Assembly: GCA_029265255.1 (NCBI GenBank)
Contig: JAJUJQ010000009.1
Location: 1-64,000, forward strand
Direction of reading: 5' to 3'
Source of the DNA: Spirochaetota bacterium
GTDB taxonomy: Bacteria > Spirochaetota > Spirochaetia > Treponematales > Rectinemataceae
Length of the DNA: 64,000 nt
Position 1 is the first letter of the stretch, and the number at the start of each line of letters is the position of its first letter. Shown piece after piece: positions 27,682 through 36,632 of the stretch. Under the pieces are notes generated by a model, which searched no databases, was not told where the DNA came from, and was given only the letters and a program-made list of their open reading frames with translations. Position numbers and translations under genes: made by a program.

Positions 27682-28422
27682 TCAAGGCCGGGCTACGCTG
27701 ATACAGTACATGTCGGTGTTGGGCTTGAACGGCGCGAGGTCCCAGCCAGCGTAATATTCGACTGTGGAGAAGCCTGACTCGAGGAGCAGAAGCTCGAGGT
27801 TTTGTGGCGCGAGAGGATACAACACAGTGGCATCCTCATAGACTTCACACTCGATGCGCAGCGTTGTCTGGAAAGAGAGCGAGCCGGATACCGGTCCCTC
27901 CATATAGCGCCGGCTGAACCGCACATTGCCCGCGCTTATGTCGGGGAACACAAAACCCGGCCCCATGTCAGATCTGCCGTAATTGAGGGTCTGTATGACG
28001 AACGGCGCGCCAGGTTTGAGTAGATTGTGAATGCCTCTGAAAAAGAGCGGGCGCGAGGCGGGGTCAAGATGAGGCAGGGTATTGCCGAGGCAGAATATTC
28101 CATCGAGCAAAGGCGCAGTAAAAAGCCGTGGAACAATTGCAGCAGCGTCTTCCATAGAACCTTTGACGACATAGCCATGTGATTGTTCGACCATGGCCGG
28201 ATCAAGCTCAATACCCCATGCCTCCCATCCCTTATTGCGCAGGGCAGCTACCAAGCTGCCGGTTGCGGCACCGAGATCCAGCACGGCGGGCTTTTCCTGC
28301 CAGCCTTTGGCGGCATTTTTCGTACCTCTCTGGGCAACGCATTGTTCGAGCGCGGCAATAGAGGCGCGATTCAGTGGAAACAGCACATCATAGACTGATG
28401 CCATGGCTGTGTAGAGACTCAT
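27682..28422 (-). CDS. Class I SAM-dependent methyltransferase
   Basis: A 246-residue cytoplasmic methyltransferase. Motif I is KPAVLDLGAATGSLVAAL near residue 53, the acidic motif II is AWGIELDPAMVEQ, and motif post-I/II is LDGIFCLGNTLPHL, all typical of the UbiE/Methyltransf_25 type. The substrate cannot be told. AGGAG five bases before ATG 28422 decides the start over an upstream ATG. It stands between the mrp unit and the GH16-like/patatin pair with no clear partner. Confidence 0.82.
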   Translation of the reverse strand: MSLYTAMASVYDVLFPLNRASIAALEQCVAQRGTKNAAKGWQEKPAVLDLGAATGSLVAALRNKGWEAWGIELDPAMVEQSHGYVVKGSMEDAAAIVPRLFTAPLLDGIFCLGNTLPHLDPASRPLFFRGIHNLLKPGAPFVIQTLNYGRSDMGPGFVFPDISAGNVRFSRRYMEGPVSGSLSFQTTLRIECEVYEDATVLYPLAPQNLELLLLESGFSTVEYYAGWDLAPFKPNTDMYCISVARP

Positions 28423-28485
28423 GGTTACTCCTGTTGTAGAGAGGAATTCATGCGCACTCCGTGTCAGCAAGAATTCAGCCTGGAT

Positions 28486-29196
28486 TCATCGCAAGGGCGT
28501 ATAGCTCAGATTCCAGAGGATTAGTTCATACGGCCCGGGCCCTTTTGGTGCCTTCCCCTGGTAGGTCCAGAAATTGATGCGCAGGCGGGCTCGCCCCGGA
28601 TCAGGTACCTGCCCCGTATATCGCCATCGAACCTTTTCCTTGCCATCAGCCAAGACAACAAAAGTCACTGCCCCTGGCTCCCATTTTATCTCAAACGTGA
28701 GCACATCGCCGGCAGGGAGATAAAACGAATGCTGATTTCCTTCCTTATCATATGGCTGTATGGTGAACCAGCCGCAGGGATTGGCCGGATTGCCCCACTT
28801 TGAAATTTCTATATCGATTTCCCGATTGTTCGCCTCGAGCGCGCGCACGTCCCATGTAAAAAAGCCGAACACAAGATTGGCGTCCAGCTTTCTCAGCAAA
28901 GAGGCATCCATATTGAAGCGGTAGGTGCCGTAGCCGGTATCGCGGCGCGCGGCGATTTCCGATCCTGTCCAGACCCCATTGCGCAATGTGACCGCAAGGT
29001 GGAGCCTTCCTTGCGAATCAATCCATATCTGATCTGGCGCGTTGCTGAATGTCGTAGGACCAGGGTTGCTCGGCCCAGTCGTCTGTCTGATGCTCCAGCT
29101 CATGCCAGCAAAATCAATGATGCGCGTCTGGGAACGGACACCAAAGACCAGAACCAGGAGCATCGTTCCCGCGGCAATCAGGTATTTTTTGCTCAT
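28486..29196 (-). CDS. Secreted GH16-like (concanavalin-fold) protein
   Basis: A 236-residue exported protein: signal peptide MSKKYLIAAGTMLLVLVFGV, then one beta-jelly-roll domain. The segment NREIDIEISKWG near residue 125 matches the family 16 glycoside hydrolase catalytic pattern E-x-D-x-E, and the flanking GYGTYRFNMDASLL and FEIKWEPGAVTF fit a laminarinase-like lectin fold. Its target glycan is unknown and it may only bind sugars. The start overlaps the patatin stop by ATGA, so the two are translated from one message. Confidence 0.7.
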   Translation of the reverse strand: MSKKYLIAAGTMLLVLVFGVRSQTRIIDFAGMSWSIRQTTGPSNPGPTTFSNAPDQIWIDSQGRLHLAVTLRNGVWTGSEIAARRDTGYGTYRFNMDASLLRKLDANLVFGFFTWDVRALEANNREIDIEISKWGNPANPCGWFTIQPYDKEGNQHSFYLPAGDVLTFEIKWEPGAVTFVVLADGKEKVRWRYTGQVPDPGRARLRINFWTYQGKAPKGPGPYELILWNLSYTPLR

Positions 29197-30266
29197 CCCA
29201 CCTCCTTCCATCCGAATCGCTCGCTGAACGCGCGGAAGAACGAGGTCCAATCGGTCTTACTGGCAAAGAATTCTTTTGTCGCGACATAACCTGATTCGAA
29301 CAGCGCTTGGTACCGTTCGTCTCCCACTTCAATGTTAAAATCAGTTGGACGTACACCGCAATCATCGATGAACACGGTTCGCTGCAAGTTTTTTTCATTG
29401 CTCATGGTGAGGTGTTCCTGCACAAGCAGAAGGCTTTCGAACAAAGCGCCAAGATACTCGATCATGGAGTTGACCGGCTTGTACTCGGTTCTTTCCGGCG
29501 AGGTGAACAGGAAAAAGCCAAGTGTCTCGGCATTGGTGCCATTACGCTGGATACGTCCGTATCGAGGTTCGTCGAACAGACTCACTGGATAGTTCCACAT
29601 GATACCGCCGTCCGCGTACAGCTGCGGGCTGGCAGTACCGGGATACTGATATTCTATTGCCTCGAAAAAAAGAGGGATGGACATAGAGATTCTCACCGCC
29701 AGCGCTACTTCCATCTCTGGTGTGGTCTCATAGGAAAAAACCCTGGCGGTCCGATGTGTGATGTCGGTACCCGTGACATAAAGATCGAGGAATTCACGGC
29801 GGTCTCGGTGGATGGTTCGATCGCGGAAATCAGCAAAGGTATACGCAGATTTGCGAACTGTAAAGTGCGCGGCAATCGCTTCCTGCAGCCATCGATAGAA
29901 ATAGTCGCTGGAATACCAGCCCTTTTCCTGTACCAGGCGCATGGAGCACTGCAGGTTCTTGAACACTGACAGTTCGCGGTAACGTTCCCGGAGCGCCATA
30001 ATGCGGGAGGTTGTCTGGGCGGGGATTTTTGCGTCCTCTTCGGCAGGCACTTTTCGGAAGTCGAGGCTGTCTGCCATCGATTTCAGGTTCTCGAACGAGT
30101 CGGGGTTGAGCGCGACACCGAGAGCGGTAATCGCGCCTGCCGAGGTTCCTGCCACTCGTTCGATATGCCGCATCATTCCGTGTCCATAGAGGTAATTGAG
30201 CGCGCCGAGGTAGGCGATGCCCCGAACACCTCCGCCTTTGAATACCAGATTGCGAAACCGTGGCAT
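29193..30266 (-). CDS. Patatin-like phospholipase
   Basis: A 357-residue patatin-family lipid acyl hydrolase. The oxyanion loop is FKGGGVRGIAYLGAL near residue 10, the nucleophile Ser is in GTSAGAITALG near 41, and the catalytic Asp is in YADGGIMWNYPV near 218, giving an intact Ser-Asp dyad. No signal peptide is present, so it is probably cytoplasmic or peripheral. GAGGAG six bases before ATG 30266 supports the start. It is divergent from the TetR gene and is translationally coupled to the GH16-like protein. Confidence 0.9.
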   Translation of the reverse strand: MPRFRNLVFKGGGVRGIAYLGALNYLYGHGMMRHIERVAGTSAGAITALGVALNPDSFENLKSMADSLDFRKVPAEEDAKIPAQTTSRIMALRERYRELSVFKNLQCSMRLVQEKGWYSSDYFYRWLQEAIAAHFTVRKSAYTFADFRDRTIHRDRREFLDLYVTGTDITHRTARVFSYETTPEMEVALAVRISMSIPLFFEAIEYQYPGTASPQLYADGGIMWNYPVSLFDEPRYGRIQRNGTNAETLGFFLFTSPERTEYKPVNSMIEYLGALFESLLLVQEHLTMSNEKNLQRTVFIDDCGVRPTDFNIEVGDERYQALFESGYVATKEFFASKTDWTSFFRAFSERFGWKEVG

Positions 30267-30374
30267 AGTGTACTCCTCTGCTGCTCAATGGTACGACAGC
30301 CTCCCACAGATGTCGAGCATATTCATGATATTGTCAGCAAAGGTTTTGAATGATACTCTGAAGTGGAAAACATC

Positions 30375-31046
30375 ATGGCAGCAGGAATGACACGACGACA
30401 GGAACAGGCCCAGCGCACCAGAAAAGCTCTTTTTGAATCCGCTCTGAGACTTTTCAGAGAGAAGGGCTATGATGGTGTTACTGTTGATGACATAACGCAG
30501 GCGGCCGGCACGGCTAAGGGCACGTTCTATACCTATTTCAGAACTAAGAGTGATATCATTATTGAGGAATTCCGGACCATTGATGATTTCTACAGGCATT
30601 ACCAGCGCAATCTCTCCCGCCATGACACTGCAGAAAAGAAAATACTGGCTTTTGTAAGGGCGCAGATGCGATATGTGCGAGACAAGGTTGGTCTGGAAAT
30701 GCTCAAGATCCTGTATGCCAACAATATCATGGAACCGGGTACCGAGAAGATACTCATCGATACGGGCCGGTTTCTTCATGAACTCGTGCGCGGCATCATT
30801 GAGGAAGGACAGGCACGGGATGAATTCAGAACCGATGTCTCTGCTGACAGGCTTGCCCAGCTGTTCAACCGCTCGTTCCGTTCAGTGTTTCTCGACTGGG
30901 CGATTTCCAACAACGGATTTGATTTAGTAAAAGAAGGTGTGGAATTCTGTCTTATCATTGCGCTGCCCATGTTGCAGTACAAGCCGCCTGCCGCGCAGGG
31001 CACCCATGGCAGGAGGAAGCATCAGAAGACTATGCACCACGAGTAG
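30375..31046 (+). CDS. TetR/AcrR-family transcriptional regulator
   Basis: A 223-residue regulator. The N-terminal helix-turn-helix (ALFESALRLFREKGYDGVTV then AGTAKGTFYTYFRTKSD) is typical TetR; the C-terminal ligand domain is not family-specific. GTG 30363, ATG 30375 and ATG 30387 are all possible starts, none with a strong ribosome site. It converges on the hydroxyacyl-CoA dehydrogenase gene. That gene and the divergent thiolase operon carry matching 12-bp operator-like palindromes, which makes control of acyl-CoA metabolism a reasonable inference. Confidence 0.85.
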   Translation: MAAGMTRRQEQAQRTRKALFESALRLFREKGYDGVTVDDITQAAGTAKGTFYTYFRTKSDIIIEEFRTIDDFYRHYQRNLSRHDTAEKKILAFVRAQMRYVRDKVGLEMLKILYANNIMEPGTEKILIDTGRFLHELVRGIIEEGQARDEFRTDVSADRLAQLFNRSFRSVFLDWAISNNGFDLVKEGVEFCLIIALPMLQYKPPAAQGTHGRRKHQKTMHHE

Positions 31047-31049
31047 GCA

Positions 31050-31103
31050 AAGCGGCATGCAGGTCGCCGCGATACGCCACAGCCATACACTGGCATGCCG
31101 CTT
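31050..31103. terminator. Long inverted repeat between convergent genes
   Basis: AAGCGGCATGC (31050-31060) and GCATGCCGCTT (31093-31103) are a perfect 11-bp inverted repeat with a 32-base loop. It fills the gap between the convergent TetR and dehydrogenase genes. It lacks a T-tract, so it is a hairpin barrier or weak terminator candidate. Confidence 0.4.
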
Positions 31104-31109
31104 ACGCGT

Positions 31110-31964
31110 TCACTGATACTCGAAGAAACCTCGACCAGTTTTCCTTCCTAGTCTGCCGGCCTCCACATAGCGCCTCAGAAGCGGGCAGGGGCGATATTTG
31201 TCCTCGCCGAATTCGGCATGCAGAATTTCCATGATAGAGAGGCACACGTCGAGCCCGATGAGGTCCGCAAGAGCCAGGGGACCCATGGGATGCGCGGCAC
31301 CGAGTTTCATGGCCTCATCGATCGCAGCAGGCTCAGCCACACCTTCCATGAGCAGATATGCTGCCTCGTTGATCATAGGAACCAGCACGCGATTGACGAT
31401 AAAGCCTGGTGAGTCGTGGACATCGACAGCGGTCTTGCCCATGCGGACCGCGACTGCCCGAGCGGTGGCAAGCGCAGGTTCACCGGTATTGAGACCTCGT
31501 GTCAGTTCGACAAGCTTCATGACGGGAGCAGGGTTGAAAAAGTGCATACCGACCACGCGGTCAGGATGAGTGGTAAAGCTGGCGAGGCGTGTGATGGCAA
31601 TGGTAGACGTATTGCTGGCGAGTACCTTGTCCTGCGAGCAGAGCCCATCGAGAGTTCGGAAAATTTTCTCCTTTATCTGAAGATTTTCGCTCGCGGCTTC
31701 GATGATGAAGTCTGTCTGGGCGAGCGCGGCGAGGTCAGTAGTGGTGGTAATCCGTGCAAGCACAGCTTGCATGCCCTGTTCGTCCATCCCGCCTTTCTGG
31801 ACAATGCGGCTGAGGCCTTTTCTGATCGTTTCCATGCCTCTGTCCAAAAATCTCTGCTCTATATCGCAGAGCAGGACTTCAAAACCGCCTGCATGTGCCG
31901 CCACCTGCGCAATACCCGAGCCCATGGTGCCAGATCCGACAATGCCGATTTTCTGAATATCCAT
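31110..31964 (-). CDS. hbd: 3-hydroxybutyryl-CoA dehydrogenase
   Basis: A 284-residue NAD(P)-dependent enzyme interconverting 3-hydroxyacyl-CoA and 3-oxoacyl-CoA. The Rossmann start is KIGIVGSGTMGSGIAQVAA, SNTSTIAITRLA and the catalytic His/Glu region GMHFFNPAPVMKLVELTRG follow near residue 140, and the C-terminal domain has HDSPGFIVNRVLVPMINEA and ending KTGRGFFEY. The length is that of single-function Hbd. GAGGAGG six bases before ATG 31964 decides the start; the longer frame runs through the upstream operator. Confidence 0.93.
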   Translation of the reverse strand: MDIQKIGIVGSGTMGSGIAQVAAHAGGFEVLLCDIEQRFLDRGMETIRKGLSRIVQKGGMDEQGMQAVLARITTTTDLAALAQTDFIIEAASENLQIKEKIFRTLDGLCSQDKVLASNTSTIAITRLASFTTHPDRVVGMHFFNPAPVMKLVELTRGLNTGEPALATARAVAVRMGKTAVDVHDSPGFIVNRVLVPMINEAAYLLMEGVAEPAAIDEAMKLGAAHPMGPLALADLIGLDVCLSIMEILHAEFGEDKYRPCPLLRRYVEAGRLGRKTGRGFFEYQ

Positions 31965-32010
31965 GTTCCGCCTCCTCTGTCTTAGATAGTGTAGCACTGG
32001 TTTATCTGGT

Positions 32011-32022
32011 TGACTACAGTCA
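32011..32022. promoter_or_regulatory. Operator-like palindrome upstream of hbd
   Basis: TGACTACAGTCA has perfect 5-bp arms, extendable to TTGACT/AGTCAA. It lies 47 bases before the hbd start. It is the exact reverse complement of the 12-mer at 32231-32242 upstream of the divergent thiolase gene, so one regulator could control both. Confidence 0.55.
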
Positions 32023-32195
32023 AAATGAATGCAAATTTGTGAAAGCCTGTTTGAATAAAGGAGTTCCATTGTCTTCAGGTTCTATTTTTGATAATTTTAT
32101 ATCTATAATATCATTATAATAGCTTCCTAATTAGCATAAATATCAATACATATGTCGCACTTGTTGCCATTCTCCTGAATTTTTGAAAATTTCCA

Positions 32196-32224
32196 TTGAC
32201 AGGCAGCAAAAGCGGGTGTACGGT
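32196..32224 (+). promoter_or_regulatory. Sigma-70 promoter for the thiolase operon
   Basis: A perfect -35 TTGACA (32196-32201) is followed after 17 bases by TACGGT (32219-32224). The upstream 100 bases are AT-rich, as an UP element would be. The expected start near 32231 falls on the operator-like palindrome. Confidence 0.5.
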
Positions 32225-32230
32225 ATTCAG

Positions 32231-32242
32231 TGACTGTAGTCA
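32231..32242. promoter_or_regulatory. Operator-like palindrome at the thiolase transcription start
   Basis: TGACTGTAGTCA repeats the hbd-side 12-mer in inverted orientation, and a further half-site TGACTAT follows at 32244-32250. Overlap with the predicted transcription start suggests repression. The nearby TetR protein is the first candidate regulator. Confidence 0.55.
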
Positions 32243-32271
32243 ATGACTATGGACATCACAGGAGGCTGCGA

Positions 32272-33531
32272 ATGAGCAGGGTAAGCATTGTTGGTGCCTA
32301 TAACACCAAATTTGGCGCGTTTGTGCAGAAAAACAAGGAGACAGGCGAGATCACCGACCTGTATTCGCTGTACGATCTGATTCTCGAAGCAGCCCGCGGC
32401 GCAGTGCAGGATTCGGGACTGGCGCCGGAGGACATCGATGCAATCTGGGTCGGCTCCTTTGCTCCTGGCGTGTTTACCTATCAGGATCATCTGGGGCCGC
32501 TGGTGCTTGAAGCCTTCCCTGAAGCATGGCGATTCAAGCCCGCAAGGCGGGTTGAGGGAGCGTGTGCGAGCGGCTCAATGGCAATCTATGATGCCGTTTT
32601 TGCCATAGAGAGCGGCAGATATCGCAATGTCCTGGTGGTCGGTGTTGAGAAAATGAATCTCCTTTCCACCAAAGGAGTAACCCTTGGGCTTGCTGGCGCT
32701 TCCTACTGGCCAACCGAGGGAGCCAAAGGCATGACCTTCCCTGGACTGTTTGCAGAATACGCCAAAGGCTACAAGGCACACTATGGTTTTGATGATGCGA
32801 CTCTCCGCCGCATGCTCGCATCTGCAGCAGCGCTCATGTACAAAAACGGTCTGGAGAATCCGCTTGCCCACTTTGGCAAGGGCGGACCATCCGACAGGCT
32901 CGGGCTTACAAGCGCCGACGCGATTCTCAATCTTCCTGATGAGAAGAATCCGGTCGTTGCCGATCCGCTCAGGCTCCATGACTGCTCGCTGGTGACGGAT
33001 GGCGCGGCAGCAGTCGTACTCATGCCCACTGATGCAGCTCGTGCCCGCGGTAAACCCGCTGTCGAGATCGCAGGAATCGGTCATACCACCGAGCGCATGC
33101 CAATAGACAAACGCGAGAACATGCATGAACTTATTGCTGGCAAAAAGGCTGTGGCACAAGCTTGTGCCGAGGCGGGCATCACCACTGCGGATCTTCAGGC
33201 TGTGGAAGTGCATGATTGCTTTACCATCAACCAGCTGCTGTGCACCGAAGCGCTCGGTCTTTCCCAGGATGGAAGAGCCGGCTTCGACTATATGGAAGGC
33301 CGTTTCGGTCCGGATGACACATGCCCTGTCAACCTCTCGGGAGGACTCAAGGCTAAGGGCCATCCTGTCGGCGCTACCGGCGTATCCATGCATGCCCTCC
33401 TCTATAAGCAGATGACCGGTAACCCCATCGGAGTTGCCCGCGCAAAAGGCGTCCCCGAAATTACCGCAACACTGAATGTGGGCGGTTCGGCAGTGACCAA
33501 TGCGGTCAGCGTGTTGAGGAGAATCAAATAG
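32272..33531 (+). CDS. Thiolase (acetyl-CoA acetyltransferase, SCP2-like subgroup)
   Basis: A 419-residue thiolase-fold enzyme. The nucleophilic Cys is in RVEGACASGSMAIYDAV near residue 96, the catalytic His pair is in VEVHDCFTINQLL and SGGLKAKGHPVGATGV near 350. The C-terminal region lacks the CxG of classical biosynthetic thiolases, as in SCP2-type members. In this operon it would cleave acetoacetyl-CoA to acetyl-CoA. GGAGG six bases before ATG 32272 fixes the start. A 442-codon frame on the other strand is a shadow. Confidence 0.88.
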   Translation: MSRVSIVGAYNTKFGAFVQKNKETGEITDLYSLYDLILEAARGAVQDSGLAPEDIDAIWVGSFAPGVFTYQDHLGPLVLEAFPEAWRFKPARRVEGACASGSMAIYDAVFAIESGRYRNVLVVGVEKMNLLSTKGVTLGLAGASYWPTEGAKGMTFPGLFAEYAKGYKAHYGFDDATLRRMLASAAALMYKNGLENPLAHFGKGGPSDRLGLTSADAILNLPDEKNPVVADPLRLHDCSLVTDGAAAVVLMPTDAARARGKPAVEIAGIGHTTERMPIDKRENMHELIAGKKAVAQACAEAGITTADLQAVEVHDCFTINQLLCTEALGLSQDGRAGFDYMEGRFGPDDTCPVNLSGGLKAKGHPVGATGVSMHALLYKQMTGNPIGVARAKGVPEITATLNVGGSAVTNAVSVLRRIK

Positions 33532-33642
33532 GTCGCTTATGCAGTCTGCATGGCTGGCATGAGTCCGCATGCCAGCCTGAACATCAGGGAGGAAGGCGCA
33601 AGGAGCGCTTCCATATATAGATATGTTTTTAGGAGGCAAAGC

Positions 33643-35022
33643 ATGGTAGGAGTCATCGGAATAATCCTCTCGCTGGGATTGCTGATGTATCTGGCGTATC
33701 GAGGGCTCTCGGTGCTGTATCTCGCACCCATTCTGGCAATGTTTGCTGCAGCTTTCAGTGGCATGCCGCTCATTGCGACCTACACGCAGGTGTTCATGCC
33801 GAACCTGGCGAACTACCTGAAATTGTACTTCCCTGTCTTCATGCTGGGTGCAATCTTCGGCAAGGTCATGGAAGAGACAGGTTCTGCCAAGGCAATCGCG
33901 CATGCAATCGCATCAAAGCTCGGCAAGGACAAGGCGATCCTGGCAGTCGTGCTCACTTGCGCCATTCTGACCTATGGTGGTGTGTCGCTGTTCGTCGTAG
34001 TCTTTGCGGTGTACCCCATTGCAGCGCACCTGTTCCGTGAAGCCGGCGTTCCCAAGCGGCTTATTCCGGGTGCGATCGCTCTCGGTTCTTTTACCTTCAC
34101 TATGACCGCGCTCCCTGGCACTCCGCAGATCCAGAACGCGATCCCTATGCCGTTCTTTAAAACCACAATCTATGCCGCACCAGTGCTTGGCATCATCGCA
34201 GGTATCATCATGTTTGTGGGTGGAACAGCATGGCTCATGTATCGTGCCAAGAGTCTGAATGCCAAGGGTGAAGGCTACGGCAACCATCCGAATGAGAATA
34301 TCAAAGAGTTCGACGGAGGCGAGCTTCCAAGCTTGCTGATATCCCTCATCCCGATCATCGTAGTGCTCGTGCTCAACTACATCATGGTCACCTTCATTTT
34401 CACCGCCGACAACCCAGCCTATGACTATCTGAAGAATAAGCCATTCGAGACCAATATCAATTCGGTGCGTGGCAACTGGGGCCTCATCATCGCACTAGTG
34501 GTGGGCATTATTGTTGCTGTCGCGCTCACCTTCAAGAAATTCAAGGTAAAAGAGACGCTCAACGCCGGTGTGTTCGGCTCGATGCTGCCTATCCTGAACA
34601 CGGCGAGTGAGGTCGGCTACGGGAATGTCGTTAAAACACTCTCCTCGTTTGCCATCGTCCAGGCAGCGCTGCTCTCGATCTCCGACAACCCGTTGATCAC
34701 CTCGGCCATCGCGACGAACGTACTCGCCGGTATCACCGGTTCTGCTTCCGGCGGCATGAGTATCGCGCTGGGTGCTATGGGTGAGACCTTCTACCAGCAG
34801 GCGCTTGCGAAGGGCATCAATCCGGAAGTTCTGCACAGAGTCGTGGCGATTGCCTGTGGCGGTCTTGACAGCCTGCCGCACAACGGTGCCGTAGTCACCC
34901 TCCTTGGCATAACCCAGATCACCCACAAGGAAGGGTATGCCGATGTCGGCATGGTGTCCGTCGTCATCCCAGTGGTGACCTGTGCGATCGCTGTCATCCT
35001 TGGCAGCATCGGCATCGTGTGA
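33643..35022 (+). CDS. GntP-family permease, probably for hydroxybutyrate or related acid
   Basis: A 459-residue inner-membrane transporter with about 12 hydrophobic segments, opening [20 protein letters not shown] and containing the conserved [13 protein letters not shown] near residue 167 and [11 protein letters not shown] plus [15 protein letters not shown] in the C-terminal half. GntP members take up gluconate or D-beta-hydroxybutyrate; the neighbours (CoA-transferase, SDR, thiolase) match the Bacillus yxjC-scoAB-yxjF arrangement and favour hydroxybutyrate. AGGAGG six bases before ATG 33643 excludes the longer frame. Confidence 0.88.
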   Translation: MVGVIGIILSLGLLMYLAYRGLSVLYLAPILAMFAAAFSGMPLIATYTQVFMPNLANYLKLYFPVFMLGAIFGKVMEETGSAKAIAHAIASKLGKDKAILAVVLTCAILTYGGVSLFVVVFAVYPIAAHLFREAGVPKRLIPGAIALGSFTFTMTALPGTPQIQNAIPMPFFKTTIYAAPVLGIIAGIIMFVGGTAWLMYRAKSLNAKGEGYGNHPNENIKEFDGGELPSLLISLIPIIVVLVLNYIMVTFIFTADNPAYDYLKNKPFETNINSVRGNWGLIIALVVGIIVAVALTFKKFKVKETLNAGVFGSMLPILNTASEVGYGNVVKTLSSFAIVQAALLSISDNPLITSAIATNVLAGITGSASGGMSIALGAMGETFYQQALAKGINPEVLHRVVAIACGGLDSLPHNGAVVTLLGITQITHKEGYADVGMVSVVIPVVTCAIAVILGSIGIV

Positions 35023-35044
35023 GATTCTGACAAGGAGAGATGCA

Positions 35045-36604
35045 ATGGCATGCATGGTAACTGCTGAAGAGGCGGTACGGCACATCGCGTCGGGGACAAC
35101 CCTGGCTACTGAAGGTTTTGTGGGCAATGGCTTTCCCGAAGAGCTTGCCATTGCTCTCGAGAAACGTTTTCTTGAGACGGGCGAGCCTCGTGACCTGACC
35201 CTTATCTATGCTGCGGGCCAGGGCGATGGCAAGGAGCGTGGGCTTAATCATCTGGCGCATGAAGGTCTGGTCAAGCGAATCATAGCCGGGCATGTCGGCC
35301 TGGCTCCCAAGCTGGGCAAGCTGGCGCTGGAGAACAAGATCGAGGCGTACAATCTGCCGCAGGGATGCGTGTCGCACCTGTTCAGGGCAATTGCCGGCAA
35401 GAGACCGGGGCATATCACCCATGTCGGTCTCAAGACCTTTGTCGACCCCCGCTTCGGCGGAGGCAAGATTAATGAAAAGACAAAGGAAGACATTGTCGAG
35501 CTTGTAACTCTTGGAGGCAAGGAGTACCTCTGGTACAAGGCAATGCCGATTCATGCCGCGATCATAAGGGCGACGACAGCTGATGAGAATGGCAATCTCA
35601 GCATGGAAAAGGAAGCCCTTTTCCTGGAAAATCTTGCCATCGCACAGGCAGTGAAGAACAGCGGTGGCATTGTCATAGCCCAGGTCGAGCGCGTGGCAGA
35701 GAAGGGGTCGCTCAATCCACGCGAGGTGAAGGTTCCCGGTATTCTGGTCGACTACATCGTCGTGGCAAAGCCGGAGCATCACTGGCAGACCTTTGCCGAG
35801 CCCTACAATCCGGCGTATTCGCATGAGATTCGCATTCCTGTGTCAGCAGTGCCTCCGATGCCTCTCGATGAGCGCAAGGTGATCAGCCGGCGTGCAGCCT
35901 TCGAACTGCGCAAGGATGCCGTGGTCAACCTTGGCATTGGGGTGCCGGAAGGTGTCGGCATGGTCGCAGCCGAAGAGGGTATCCTGCATCACTTTACGCT
36001 CACCGTGGAGCCCGGAATCATAGGTGGTATTCCTGCAGGCGGGCTTTCGTTTGGCGCAGCGAGCAACATTGAATGCCTCGTAGATCAGCCGGCGCAGTTC
36101 GACTTCTATGATGGAGGCGGTATCGATCTCGCCTTCCTCGGTCTGGCTCAGGCGGATGAAAAGGGCAATCTCAATGTTTCCAAGTTTGGCCCGCGGTTTG
36201 CTGGTGCAGGCGGCTTCATCAACATCACCCAGAACTCGAAGAAGGTATTCTTCCTTGGAACCTTCACGACCGGCGGACTTGAATTGGCGATCGGCGATGG
36301 CACACTGAAAATCGTCAAGGAAGGCACGACGAAGAAATTCGTCAAGGCGGTGGAGCACAGAACCTTCTCTGGCGAGTATGCCAATGACGTAGGGCAGACG
36401 GTCCTCTATATTACTGAACGCGCTGTCTTCAAGCTCACGCCTGAGGGGCTCGAGCTCATTGAGGTTGCTCCAGGCATTGACATCGAACGCGATATTCTTG
36501 CGCAGATGGAATTCAGACCTGTGATCAGGGGCGAACCGCGTCTCATGGATTCCAGGATTTTTAGCGATGGTCCGATGGGCATTGCCCATGAATTTGGAGT
36601 GTGA
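35045..36604 (+). CDS. Fused acyl-CoA:acetate/3-ketoacid CoA-transferase
   Basis: A 519-residue family I CoA-transferase with alpha and beta domains in one chain, as in YdiF and propionate CoA-transferase. The alpha half has [20 protein letters not shown] and the beta half has [20 protein letters not shown]. The glutamate that forms the CoA thioester is probably in [12 protein letters not shown] near residue 325. It would activate acetoacetate or similar acids using acetyl- or succinyl-CoA. AAGGAG seven bases before ATG 35045 fixes the start. It sits 22 bases after the permease. Confidence 0.9.
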   Translation: MACMVTAEEAVRHIASGTTLATEGFVGNGFPEELAIALEKRFLETGEPRDLTLIYAAGQGDGKERGLNHLAHEGLVKRIIAGHVGLAPKLGKLALENKIEAYNLPQGCVSHLFRAIAGKRPGHITHVGLKTFVDPRFGGGKINEKTKEDIVELVTLGGKEYLWYKAMPIHAAIIRATTADENGNLSMEKEALFLENLAIAQAVKNSGGIVIAQVERVAEKGSLNPREVKVPGILVDYIVVAKPEHHWQTFAEPYNPAYSHEIRIPVSAVPPMPLDERKVISRRAAFELRKDAVVNLGIGVPEGVGMVAAEEGILHHFTLTVEPGIIGGIPAGGLSFGAASNIECLVDQPAQFDFYDGGGIDLAFLGLAQADEKGNLNVSKFGPRFAGAGGFINITQNSKKVFFLGTFTTGGLELAIGDGTLKIVKEGTTKKFVKAVEHRTFSGEYANDVGQTVLYITERAVFKLTPEGLELIEVAPGIDIERDILAQMEFRPVIRGEPRLMDSRIFSDGPMGIAHEFGV

Positions 36605-36632
36605 TGCAATAGAGAGCAGGGAGGAATAAGCA

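Noticed and set aside
32575..33903. 442-codon reverse-strand frame opposite the thiolase gene
   Set aside because: The forward strand encodes a clear thiolase; the reverse product is Cys/His-rich without any family pattern.
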